A DNA stretch of 64,000 bases from Apostichopus japonicus. Its lineage: Eukaryota > Echinodermata > Holothuroidea > Aspidochirotida > Stichopodidae. Below the pieces are notes generated by a model. It did no database searches. It was not told the origin of the DNA and saw only the letters and a program-made list of their open reading frames with translations. Both the position numbers and the translations under genes were made by a program. The DNA lies in contig NC_092574.1 in the NCBI RefSeq assembly GCF_037975245.1, positions 7,812,213 through 7,876,212 of the forward strand. Direction: 5' to 3'. Numbering within the stretch: position 1 is the first letter of the stretch; each line of letters starts with the position of its first letter. Shown here piece by piece: positions 48,735 through 59,745 of the stretch.

Positions 48735-48792
48735 CAACGAAATCAGTTTGCCCTTTTCGCGGACGCGCGAAAAGGGCAAACTGATTTCGTTG
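48735..48792. other. 27-bp perfect-stem hairpin with 4-base loop inside element A
   Basis: CAACGAAATCAGTTTGCCCT begins a 27-base arm whose exact complement follows after GACG. The tip is CGCG-GACG-CGCG. It marks an internal inverted junction of element A; the right half of A has a related CCCTTTTCGCG block near 49981. Confidence 0.95.
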
Positions 48793-48884
48793 TCTAAACT
48801 TACGTTGTTGCCATCGGCGCTGTTCAACAATTGCTTTACCACGTGGCCTTCATATGATTACTATACGCAGGGGGTTGGTTCTTA

Positions 48885-49565
48885 CGAAGATCTAGAGAGG
48901 ACATGGTACAAAAAAATATTACGTACGTACGTAATATTAATAACGTACGTAATAAATATTACGTATGTACGTAATATTTATTACGTACGTACGTAATATT
49001 TATAACGTACGTACGTAATAAAATATTACGTACGTACGTAATATTTATCACGTCCGTACGGTACGTGATAATATTACGTTCTATACTGAAGATAGTAAGA
49101 AGTGGCGGTACATACTGTAACATATTTGTCAACATGCAAGATACGTATACCACAGAAGTCAAGCTTATACTTATAGTTAACTAAAAAATGCCGGAGACAG
49201 ACAATTGGTACGTTCGTTCGACTAACACCACAGAAATGTATGTGCTTAGGCTTGCCACAATATAAAAATTTCCACATCCACAATGTCTGAATGTTTCATG
49301 CAATTTCATAAACACGTACATTCGTTATAATTACTAAATACGTACGTGATAATCCCTATAAAAGTACGTAGTAATTATTATGTACGTACGTAGTAATTAT
49401 CACGTACGTACGTAGTAATTATGACGTACGTACGTAGTAATATGACGTACGTGATATTATTACGTACGTACGTAGTATATTACGTGATAATTATTACGTA
49501 CGTACGTAGTATTATTACGTACGTACGTAATAATTTTTTTTAACCATGTCCTCTCTAGATCTTCG
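48885..49565. mobile_element. Element C: TA-flanked MITE full of ACGTACGT motifs, nested in element A
   Basis: The ends are inverted: CGAAGATCTAGAGAGGACAT at the left and its complement at the right, with a TA outside each (48883-48884, 49566-49567). Both subterminal regions (48919-49080 and 49315-49530) are arrays of palindromic TTACGTACGTACGTAATA-like units, more than a dozen in all. TA flanks suggest a Tc1/mariner-type relative, which two bases cannot prove. No coding frame is convincing. Confidence 0.85.
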
Positions 49566-50056
49566 TACGTTATTGCTGCCTGGGTTTAGGAAAACAGTCC
49601 TGTGGACAAGGCCGCCCTTGTTCTTCGCATATACGGGAAGTTACTAGAGGAGCAAAGTGGGCGGGGTCAGCTCATGTATGTAGCATGGTGGAGAGCGTTG
49701 AACGGCTTGTAATTGGGTCGGGATATGTGTCAATCTTACTGACTATTTCGTAATTGGTCAGTAAATTAACGACGCGTATGTATATACAGCGCAAGTCGAA
49801 TTTCGCGCAAAATGCCCATATTTTTTATATCACGTGATTGGGCAATAACGTTAGTTTAGACAAGTTTAGACAACAACGTAAGTTTAGACAACAACGTAAG
49901 CTTAGACAACAATGTAAGTTTGAGCAACAACATGATAAAACAGCAGCAACAACTTTAGTTTAGACAGCGAAATATGGTTTCCCTTTTCGCGTTCCATATT
50001 CGCGTTCCATAGACTAGTGGGAGCTATCGCTCCCCTGTGCAAAAATTGACTTTTAA

Positions 50057-50527
50057 GGTAGCATACGCCCATTAAAAGCCCCATTGACTTACACACTAAA
50101 TCACAAAAGTAATGTGGTCTCTAAGTCTAGATAGAAGTTTTCACTAGCTAAACGCTACCCATCACCGGATAGCTGACAAGTTGGCCTTTCATGGCACCAT
50201 CAATTTTCCGTACCATGACCATGAAGATTTTTTTGCTATCCGAGCCGGAAGTTTTCGTCACTTGTAAACAAACCTCTTCACTCAGTGGTAAACAAATTTC
50301 CTACGCTGCTCCCGGGAGGCCTAAAGGGGTCTAAAATTGCCTCAATTGACCCAATTTTTTCACCACATGTACTTCCATTCATGCTCTTCAACATGAAAGC
50401 CACAAAAACTAGATTATGATTGATAACAGGTCACAAAAGATGTTCTCCTGCTGCTTTTTGGCACTTTTCCTGAAATAGGAGAACAATCCAGCGGATTGAT
50501 ATAGACTCTAATAGGAGTATGCCACCT
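50057..50527. mobile_element. Element D: TTAA-flanked TIR element abutting element A
   Basis: The left end GGTAGCATACGCCCATTAAAAG is matched by the complement of the right end, AGGTGGCATACTCCTATTAGAG. TTAA lies at 50053-50056 and 50528-50531. It shares its left TTAA with element A, so A probably inserted exactly into the target site at the edge of D. The arms are more diverged than those of A, so D is the older of the two. Confidence 0.75.
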
Positions 50528-50818
50528 TTAATAATTGGCGCCATTTTTGCATACAGTTTACATAATACCACAGAATACCCTTTATAGTTCATTGCAAAAT
50601 ACTAACGTCAAGGGAAATGGATGTCATACTCGATGAAAGCTGCGAAAGTCCGGCGGAGTCATCCCCTCCACCTAAAAAAAGGCATATGGTAGAAGGCATT
50701 CACGGTACACCAAGGTGACAGTACCTTCGCCCTTTCGTTTCCATTTCATTAACATAGGCTGAAATCTAAAAGTAACATAGATTGTTAGGCAAAACGTTAA
50801 ACCGCATGGCTTACCCTA

Positions 50819-51429
50819 CAGTAGTATAGTAAAGGCTTCATAATTGACGCACCCCCGTAATTGACGCACCTTCAATTATTACTAGCAACGATACAGCAGG
50901 CCACCTAAACTTTTTGCAGTGAAGCAGAATTACATATTTCATGAGTTTAAATACATTTCAGCTATTTGCTGACCAACTTGTGGTATTTTTTAAGCTTTTA
51001 ACACCCTCCCCCGAGTTTTGCACGTTTTTTGGACATTTAGAAATCTTACACCCTCAAAATAACTAGCATTACCTCAATATGATAACACTACTCTCTGGGA
51101 CCTGACCTGTCTGAGCTTAGAGGCTCAGAGCATAGCAAACAGCATCTAAAGTCAATGGATGTATACTAAGGCCTACACTACAGTTAGCTTATCGACGAAT
51201 GTGTCAATTTAGGGGTATGAAAGAAATTGACACGGCAGACATTTTGTGGTCAAGTTCTGCTCAATTGTACGGTGCATAAGCACAGAACCTTAAATATTTT
51301 GTGATCATAACATTTCTGAGGAACTACACATATGAAAACATATACAGTTGAGTGATTTGGATTTTTCCTTGATAGACATCGTTGATCAAATCCTTAAGTG
51401 CGTCAATTATGAGCCCACCATGCTACTAT
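50819..51429. mobile_element. Element E: TIR element with CATAATTGACGCAC ends
   Basis: CAGTAGTATAGTAAAGGCTT then CATAATTGACGCAC at the left is mirrored by GTGCGTCAATTATG, then GAGCCCACCATGCTACTATT at the right. The motif AATTGACGCAC occurs twice at the left end. TA lies outside each end. Interior AT-rich, no coding frame. Confidence 0.75.
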
Positions 51430-52590
51430 TAGTATGAACTTAGGCTAGAACCGTGTCGTACAGTAGGTGCTGCCAACGTTTGCATGTGCCCTGCAATACG
51501 TAACGTTGCAGTGTGCCCAGACTGTAAAGTACGTCTTGTGCAGAGAACGTTTGGAACGTTTTCCGGGTGCATGCATATTGTGTCAGTTTTCTGTCCGTGA
51601 AATTTTAGTGATTTTATTAAAATGCACACTTTTATTTTGTTTGCAAGGCGTGCAAGTATATTTGGCGGCAGTTAATAACAATGTTGACTTTTTGCAGTAG
51701 GCTATACCTGCTGTTCATCTGCTTCTTCAGGATTGGGTCTAGGCCTATATTAACTTATTAGATATATGTCAGTAACAACACTTGCCCCATGTGTACATGC
51801 CAGACTGTAAAGTATTCCTTGTGCCGAGAACACATTTTTCACCACGGGTTTCATAAGGGAACGTAGCCAAATCTAGTCTGCGCCTGATGAAGCCACATCT
51901 GGACAATGACACCTTTACACTTTGTGCACACACCGTAAAATGAGCTCCCTAGCCCTGCAAAAGTTGTATGCAGAATGGGAGGAGCTGAAAGATATGCATG
52001 AGTAACTCTCCGAAGCAACTTGGACGATCCTGGCACCAGCGTTGCTTCGTTCTTTTGTTCTGCATGCAATACACTTTATAGTGGCAAAAGTGTGCCAATC
52101 TTTTGTATAGTTTATCTTTGCGCAAACGGTTACCTTTCCAGTGTTTAAACACAGACTAATAATGAGAAAATTGTTTGTTTTGTTTCATTTCGATCATCTT
52201 ATTTTCATGTTCACATGTAAATAATACTGAATCCGAATGAACCCCAGTCGCACTCACAAAGAAAACAAAAAGGAATAGAAAATATGCCTACATTTGCAGT
52301 ATCAACCTTATGATACATTACTACCAAGTTTATACTGTAAATTCCATTTGTTTTATTAACATTGCCTTAAGTTGGTATACAATGTGCGTAACTTAAAAAT
52401 TTCCTAACATGACCACGTACAAACACAGTACGACAGGTAAAAGGCTTTGACAAAAAAAGAAAGAAGAACAAAAAAGAATGTTGAGAGCAAAACATTGGAC
52501 GGTAAATTTCTTGTTCGACAGATAATAGTAATAGCAGCTACATTATGATGTAATGTTATAAAATGAAAAGATATTTTATCTTTCTTACAA
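51430..52590. other. No gene recognised
   Basis: Open frames at about 51467-51700 (+) and 51851-52152 (-) have no domain. One 23-base block (51864-51886) recurs in inverted orientation at 53832-53854 near DCTD exon 1. Confidence 0.4.
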
Positions 52591-52598
52591 TCTTTTAA

Positions 52599-53203
52599 AG
52601 GATTGGTTCAGGTGTTTGACATGTCTATTTTGTATGAAAGAGCACAAAAAGACAAAAAGAACAGTGAAGAAACTACCATGATAGCATGCTCTGTTAAGGA
52701 GATATGACACTTTGAAGATATCAAAATTTCTTTGAAAACGACTGGTGTAGAAAGACTTACCTGAGGGTGTGATGTCACATCCTCACTTCCTTTAACATTT
52801 GTGAATATATTTCTTTAAAAATCTTTTACATTTTTTAACGCATTTGAAAATATAATATATAATATAATATATAAATATAATTTGGAATATAATCAAAAAT
52901 TCCTCAGATGTTTAATCTCAAATACTTACTTTGACAAATATGAGATCTCCTGACATATCTTTTGGTTGAAAGTCATGAAATCTCACAAATTATTTAGAGA
53001 AAAAAAACAAAGACTTTTCAGGAATGTGAGGATGTGACATCACAGCTAGTCAGATTTCAGCAGTTTCTACACAATCTGATAAAACTTTACACTTGAATAT
53101 CTCTTTAACCGAAGAAGATATTTGAACAGTTTTTTCACCATTGTGTTTCTTTTATTTTCCTCTTTCATATAACATAAACATGTATGACAACTGAACCAAT
53201 CCT
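52599..53203. mobile_element. Element F: TTAA-flanked TIR element upstream of DCTD
   Basis: AGGATTGGTTCAG at the left and CTGAACCAATCCT at the right sit just inside TTAA (52595-52598 and 53204-53207). The inverted similarity continues: GAGGGTGTGATGTCACATCCTC-type blocks occur at about 52763 and 53028. The interior contains an (AATAT)n-like stretch near 52850-52880. No coding frame. Confidence 0.85.
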
Positions 53204-53609
53204 TTAAAAGTTGAACTTCTGATATTTTGAAATATTCAACATGTACAATACGGTACAAGTGCTGCGTGTTCTGGTTTATATGAAAATCTTGGCAAGTTTC
53301 CAAAAAGTTTCTCATATGAAAATCTTGGCGAGTTTCCAGAAAAGTTTCTCTTGACACTAGATCAACACCCACTATGAATTGGTTGCGTCCTTATAACCCC
53401 TATAGGTATTCGTAGCACAGGTGCATCCTCGACTAGACCACTACTGTCATGTGTACAAGTAACATTCAGTACAAAGATCAACTCCTGTAAGTTTGCTCTG
53501 CAGGCTTTCGTCGAGAGCGGCGAATCTTAAAACTTTGCACAAAAAGTCGTATAGAATATGTGTGATAGCAGAAAGAAAAAAAATTTGTACGGCAATAAAC
53601 CAAGGCACA

Positions 53610-56600
53610 ATGAATGCGAACAATAGACCATTGATAAGTTGCGACGGACTGTAAGTAAGCTCCTATTCATGAATTTCTGTCACTCTTTCTTGTTGCTAAG
53701 AAAGCCTATTATTACGTGTTCGTAGACCCAACCCACGGCTGCCTCATTAACTTGCCAAGTATAGTACTGTGGTCACTGGGTCGTGAAGAATATTCAGTAG
53801 CAGCATAATGGGCAGAAGATTTGCGCGGCACCAGGCGCAGACTAGATTTGGCTATGCTCCCTAAGGAGGTGCCAGGTGCGAAACAGTTTGCATAACTTCC
53901 TAACTGGGGCCCAGATACTATTTTAAACAAAAAGGCATGGTATCCCATTTTTCAACTTAGTAATGCCCAGCTTATTCTTTATAGGCCTATTTTGTAGAAG
54001 TATGCTTATTACATAGTGCAATGCTTCATTATAATACACTCTTTGGTCAAATTCTTTGCAAACATCAACAACAGTTTTAAATTTCAAAACATTGGTTATG
54101 CATGATGGTAGGTTTTAACTTTGGGTATAAATTTGAACTAATTATAATGAAAAAAAAAAACACTCTTTTACAACTTTGTTAGCATGTCATAGCAACAACC
54201 ATGACTTGGCTAGGCTCACACAACTCTTAAAGACTTCTATGAGTATATAGCACTACTGGCCCTTCTGTCTCCTTTTTTATGATAGTAATATCCCCTGCTG
54301 CAAGGCCTACTTACAAACATAGGCTGTGAGTTGCTCTGAGTACTGCAAATTAAAAAACTTTTTCACAAGTTGTAACCTGATGATATTTTGAGTTGTGGCT
54401 GTTTAAAATCCAACACTTAGTGACACAAGGGTCTAAACTTCAGCAGCCTGCTAAAGAGTGTCATGTGTGATTTTTTTTGTGAAGAAAAATAGGCAGCCAC
54501 AGCTCAGAGTTGCAGTGAGGTTACTTGTCCAAGCCTAGGTATTAGTACAACATCAAGTAATGGTACAGATAACAGGCCAACCTTTGTAGCCATTGTAGCA
54601 GCATCAGTCCTAGCTGAAGTTCTTTGACACTTGGTTGGACCGATATAGATGCAGCCCTCCATATTCTGTGACATGTTTTACATCACTTTCAATTGGGTCA
54701 TGGATTTTTCATTTTGCACAGAAAATATCACTTACAGTTTGAATCACTTTCTTCTCGGAATGTTTATGTTTATAGCCTAACTTGCAAAGAAGTGATGATG
54801 TTGTATTTTGTACCACTAATATTACAGAGACTAAAAGGTAGCACTATTTGTGGTGATTGAATTATCCATTGCGGCGATAGAATTTTAGTCATGCTGACCA
54901 CATGTGGTGATTAGTTTTAAAAATAGTTGTAGCCCATAGGTTGAAGGTTCCCATACGTGACAGGTTTTCAGCGACCCTGTCTTGTTGATCTTGATATTCT
55001 GGGCCAGCCCCACTCCTATGTTCATGGTATAACCATATGCTGCATTTTACATTGACGTTACAAACTGGGTCCTAGTTTGCATGCCAGGCTGTCAATAAGA
55101 CTAAATAAGACAAGTTTAATTCAAATGAATTATGATATTTTGCAGCAACATATCTCTTTCTTTGTTCTTAAATATAGTTCAACTACAGAAGCTTGCAACA
55201 AACCACGTACAAATTATATTGATTGGGATGAGTACTTCATGGCAGTAGCATTCCTGTCAGCTCAGCGAAGTAAAGACCCAAACTCACAGGTATGGTTTAC
55301 ACAGTTTACTTAATAACATTGAAGCCCAACTCTCTGTTCAATAATGACTCTGAGTCTGACAAGATATTAATGGTATAGATTGGTTGATTTACAGCTGCCA
55401 TGATGGTTACACGATCGATAGTAATTACGCAGCCATTTTGGCAGGTGCCGTCTTGGCAGGTGCCATCTAGGCAGGTGCCATCTTGGCAAGTGCCATCTTG
55501 GCTGTGCCATATTGTGGCACTATCCATATATTAGCTGATCCCGCTCTCGCAGTGTAGAAAGAACCGGCAATTTTAGCAGATCTGATAACCATATGAGGGG
55601 AACCTTTGACAAATATAAAATAGTATATTGAAATCAAGTAGTTGTCATATATAGCTTTTTGTATGTACATTATAAACTTCCAGGTCCATTTTAAATGTAC
55701 CTGTTGTTAACAGCATACTGTATTTTTCAAACACATTTTGTTTTCAGGTTGGGGCATGCATCACCAACAGTGAAAACAAGATCGTTGGTATTGGATATAA
55801 TGGGATGCCCAACGGTTGTAAGGACAGCGAACTCCCCTGGGGCAGGGCTGAAGACTGGCTGGATTCAAAGTATCCCTACGGTAAAGTCATAATAACTTTA
55901 GAGGATTATTTCACTCTCCTCTCTTCTTCTTTTGTGATTTGTTAGATAACATAATCCCTTTCAAGGACATTCTGCCATCTGAATGTTGTCCTGGATTTAT
56001 CACAGTTTGGTTTGTTTCCCCTATCCCTCATGTTTCTTTTTAAAGTAGCTTATATGTCGTGGACCAGGTGTGGTCCGAAGGGGTTTATAGGTCAACCCGA
56101 ATGGGCGCAAATAAAAATGACTAAGACTAACTATGAATGATTGGCTGATTTATGATTATCTTCCTGGAATTATGAAAGCAGTTAATAAGAATCATTTATA
56201 CAGAAGAGATCAAATAAATACCCTATGAAACTAATAAAAGGCACAAACAGTAGAAAGTACCAGGACAGAAACAAAATACCCCTGAGAGCTACTCCACAAC
56301 TCCACACAGAGGAAAAGACGCAGTCAGTAGAAACCCCAGAGACTTCGGGGAGAAAATATGATATAATAGTGAACCCTGACATATATTTGAATGGTATGAT
56401 AGCCTTAATGTAGTGTAAAATTTTATACAAATTTGATGAAGGTCAGAGTTCATTTAAGGTCACGAGGGGCAAAACTTGAAATACTTGTAAACACTATCTC
56501 AGGAAACTTTATTGGCTCTCAGATGAGTAATGAGTACAAGAACTGTATTGTTTTTTGGTGGAGGTCAAAGGTCATTTGGGGCCAGCAAAGGTCACACTCT

Positions 56601-59600
56601 GTTAAGCCTTATGAACACAAACCTTGTAAACACGATATCCCAAGATAGACAGATATACTCTCCATCTGCAGTATTAACTTCGACCAGGGATATTAGCTTG
56701 CAAACTACTCTTGTGCTGCTGCATATGTATTTTACATCTATTGGCAAACCGCTGGGATGGGTTTCTCTATGGCTTACTTTTTTATTCCTTGCCCGAAATT
56801 TTAAACATGACATAAGATGTTTCATCAGATATGTCTCATCAGATGTCTTATTGGCATATGACTTTCCTATAATGAGTACAAGAGCCCAGTAATTCTTTGA
56901 AACTGTGTATTTGCAGTGGTAATTTGATAGCCTTGTTCATTTATAATTAACTTGTTCTTGTGGGGATGGGGGGGGGCTGGAAGGAGGTGGGGGGAGAAAA
57001 GAGGTGGAGTAGGGTGGTGAGGGCAAAAAGGCAAATTGGATGATAGCATGGTAACTAAACATTTCAATGTTAAATTGGATGATAGCATGGAAACTAAACA
57101 TTTCAATGTTAATATTAAATTGGATGATAGCATGGTAGCTAAACATTTCAATGTTAAATTGGATGATAGCATGGTAACTAAACATTTCAATGTTAAATTG
57201 GATGATAGCATGGTAACTAAACATTTCAATGTTAAATTGGATGATAGCATGGTAACTAAACATTTCAATGTTAAATTGGATGATAGCATGGTAACTAAAC
57301 ATTTCAATGTTAAATTGGATGATAGCATGGTAACTAAACATTTCAATGTTAAATTGGATGATAGCATGGTAACTAAACATTTCAATGTTAAATTGGATGA
57401 TAGCATGGTAACTAAACATTTCAATGTTAATGTTAAATTGGATGATAGCATGGTAGCTAAACATTTCAATGTTAAATTGGATGATAGCATGGTAACTAAA
57501 CATTTCAATGTTAAATTGGATGATAGCATGGTAACTAAACATTTTAATGTTAAATTGGATGATAGCATGGTAACTAAACATTTCAATGTTAAATTGGATG
57601 ATAGCATGTTAACTAAACATTTCAATGTTAAATTGATAGCATGGTAACTAAACATTTCAATGTTAAATTGGATGATAGCATGGTAACTAAACATTTCAAT
57701 GTTAAATTGGATGATAGCATGGTAACTAAACATTTCAATGTTAAATTGGATGATAGCATGGTAACTAAACATTTCAATGTTAAATTGGATGATAGCATGG
57801 TATCTAAACATTTCAATGTTAAATTGGATGATAGCATGTTAACTAAACATTTCAATGTTAAATTGATAGCATGGTAACTAAACATTTCAATGTTAAATTG
57901 GATGATAGCATGGTATCTAAACATTTCAATGTTAAATTGGATGATAGCATGGTAACTAAACATTTCAATGTTAAATTGGATGATAGCATGGTAACTAAAC
58001 ATTTCAATGTTAATATTAAATTGGATGATAGCATGGTATCTAAACATTTCAATGTTAAATTGGATGATAGCATGGTAACTAAACATTTCAATGTTGTAAC
58101 AACAGAAACTGACAGTTCCAAACCTGATAAGTCTTGATTCTTTGCTAGTCCTGGATTTTAGAGCTAAGTGTAAAGGAATTTCTACTTGACTAAGACATTT
58201 TTGTAACCTAGGTTGGTAAAATTGGGTTAACCTGTTCGACAATGAGGGTAAGCGGACTCTCTGTCTGACTAAACTGAAGGAGTGGGTTTTGTGTAAATGT
58301 TGGTGAGAATCCCTTATTTTAGGTCATAATTTTGATTTCCAGTGGCTGCTATTAAAAAAGTTTAAAAAAGTTAAATGTAGCAAGAAGAGAAATCCTGAAG
58401 ATCAATGACTTAATTCTCTCGTTATCTACCGCAGTGTGTCACGCTGAGCTGAATGCTGTTCTGAACAAGAACTCTTCTGATGTGAAAGGCTGTAAGATCT
58501 ATGTTGCCTTGTTTCCGTGCAACGAATGTGCAAAGGTGATCATCCAGACTGGTATCCGAGAAGTGGTTTATTACTCTGATAAATACCACAAGAAACCGAC
58601 CATGGTGGCATCCAAGAAATTGCTAAATCTAGCTGGTGTCACATACAGGTAATAACAGTTATCCAAACTGTACACAGACTTTGAAAATGATCTCAAAAAT
58701 AGAATTATTAAATCAGGTCTTCCAAGTTTTGGACCCATCATGGATTCACTGAAAAATTTAAAGGGAAGATTTGCCAGAGCCGAACAAAATAAAGACGTTA
58801 CAAACTTCCGACTTGTTTGTCTGAGTTTGTAAAAAAAAAAAAAGCTTGAATTGTAAAATTGAGTAATTTGGGAAGGTTGTTGTTTGGACCGTGAACAAGT
58901 AGGCCCATTAAAGCAGCAATTTGCGTTTGGTCGCCGTTTTCTACCTTTTTGACATGTCCATCGAGCCTTTCACATATATCAATCACTAAACAGCAAACTA
59001 AGATATTAGCCAAGTTTTCCCCTGCCAACAATGTTAATAGGAGAGTAATTAAGGATATTTGCAGATAATGAGAAAAGTGTCCACGACAAATTCCACATTT
59101 AAAATTAATCGCATACAGATCCCCCAAACCCACTAGTTTTAATTCAACCAATCAGAGATGCAAGGGCTAGTTATGAGCCGTTGCTCAAAATAGCTGCAAG
59201 ACTTTGCGTTGGTACATCCAGGGAGTTGTTATCGAACTCCCTGGTACAACTGCCATATAGACTTTACACAAATCAAGCATGGTGTTGTATTACATATTGG
59301 TCAATGATGTTCGTAGTGTTTAAATTTCATATTATGGGTGAGATTAATTGGGATCCCAACGGAAAATATCTTGGAGGAAAACAAAGTTGAAAGTTGCAAA
59401 TTTTTCAACTTTTATGCCACTATTTAAAGTAAGATTTAAATAGATAAGCTAGTTATGTATGTCGTTATGGTATAGTGGAGTCAGTGAGGTTGAGAAAAAT
59501 CATAGAAAAGGACGCAAAATGCTGCTCGAAGAAACGTCACACAATGCTACAGGGCCTATATGAAGTTTTCAGCCAGCAGGGGGAAAAGTGTGATAATGTC

Positions 59601-59745
59601 CTTGCCACTTCTGTACACCCTTTGTTTTTCACTTCTCTCTTCAAGACAATACATCCCAAAGAAGAGGCAAATCACGATAGATTTTACATCCATCGATCCA
59701 GATGTACATCCGACGAGTAACAAAGAGATTGTGAATGGTCTGTGA
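53610..59745 (+). CDS. DCTD: Deoxycytidylate (dCMP) deaminase (5 exons, 199 aa)
   Basis: Exons 53610-53650, 55178-55289, 55748-55880, 58435-58648 and 59646-59745, phases consistent. The enzyme turns dCMP into dUMP, feeding thymidylate synthesis. The zinc site is His98 and catalytic Glu100 in CHAE with Cys124 and Cys127 in PCNEC. Long stretches equal the vertebrate protein as I recall it: [45 protein letters not shown] and [16 protein letters not shown] belongs to the deaminase core and its allosteric region. Exon 1 ([13 protein letters not shown]) is the least certain: it was chosen because its GTAAGT donor leaves the two bases that exon 2 needs and it ends close to the usual start of the domain. 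The tail ends NKEIVNGL. Intron 3 (2.55 kb) holds a large 39-bp minisatellite. Confidence 0.93.
55437..55510. repeat. Short tandem repeat, 15-bp GGCAGGTGCCATCTT units
   Basis: About five imperfect units in DCTD intron 2. The - strand frame through it (QDGTCQDGT-like) is an artefact of a unit length divisible by three. Confidence 0.9.
56430..56645. repeat. Diverged copy of the GGTCA-containing tandem repeat
   Basis: In DCTD intron 3. Contains TTGGTGGAGGTCAAAGGTCA, GGGGCCAGCAAAGGTCA and AACACGATATCCCAAG, in the order seen in the repeats at 35828-36372. It includes a perfect AGGTCAAAGGTCA direct repeat with 1-base spacing. Confidence 0.8.
57033..58095. repeat. 39-bp minisatellite, about 27 copies, in DCTD intron 3
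   Basis: The unit is AAATTGGATGATAGCATGGT followed by AACTAAACATTTCAATGTT. Most copies are identical or differ by one base; a few are 45 bp (an extra AATATT or AATGTT) and two are shortened at the AAATTGATAGC junctions, dividing the array into higher-order blocks (ends near 57633 and 57873). Because 39 is 13 codons and the unit lacks stops in several frames, long open frames run on both strands; they are not genes. Confidence 0.98.
58649..59645 (+). other. DCTD intron 4
   Basis: No exon or mobile element recognised. It contains a hairpin at 59218-59244 (CCAGGGAGTT, 7-base loop, AACTCCCTGG). Confidence 0.7.
59218..59244. other. Small hairpin CCAGGGAGTT / AACTCCCTGG
   Basis: Ten-base perfect stem, loop GTTATCG. 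TGGTACA lies on both sides (59210-59216 and 59242-59248), partly overlapping the stem; since GTAC is self-complementary this may be only an extension of the stem. A related hairpin (CAGGGAGCTG ... CAGCTCCCTG) lies at 48304-48338 in element B. Confidence 0.75.

Larger units (their letters stand above)
47648..50052. mobile_element. Element A: TTAA-flanked TIR element, host of two nested insertions
   Basis: TTAA stands outside both ends (47644-47647 and 50053-50056). The ends are inverted: AAGTTATGCACAGGGG at the left, and at the right the complement of AAGTCAATTTTTGCACAGGGG. After element B is removed the left arm continues AGCGATAGCTCCCACTAGTC, which matches the right arm near 50000-50038. Inner arms share the runs AACAACTTTAGTTTAG and GTAAGTTTAGACAACAAC-type repeats. 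There is no transposase. The frames seen inside are by-products. Confidence 0.85.

Noticed and set aside
48651-50096. Two similar short - strand frames (containing LSKLKLLLLFYH-like text)
   Set aside because: They arise from the matching inverted arms of element A, not from paralogous genes.
56867-58242. Open frames of 200-300 codons on both strands
   Set aside because: They are produced by the 39-bp minisatellite, whose unit is a multiple of three and lacks stops; they lie inside a DCTD intron and have no domain.
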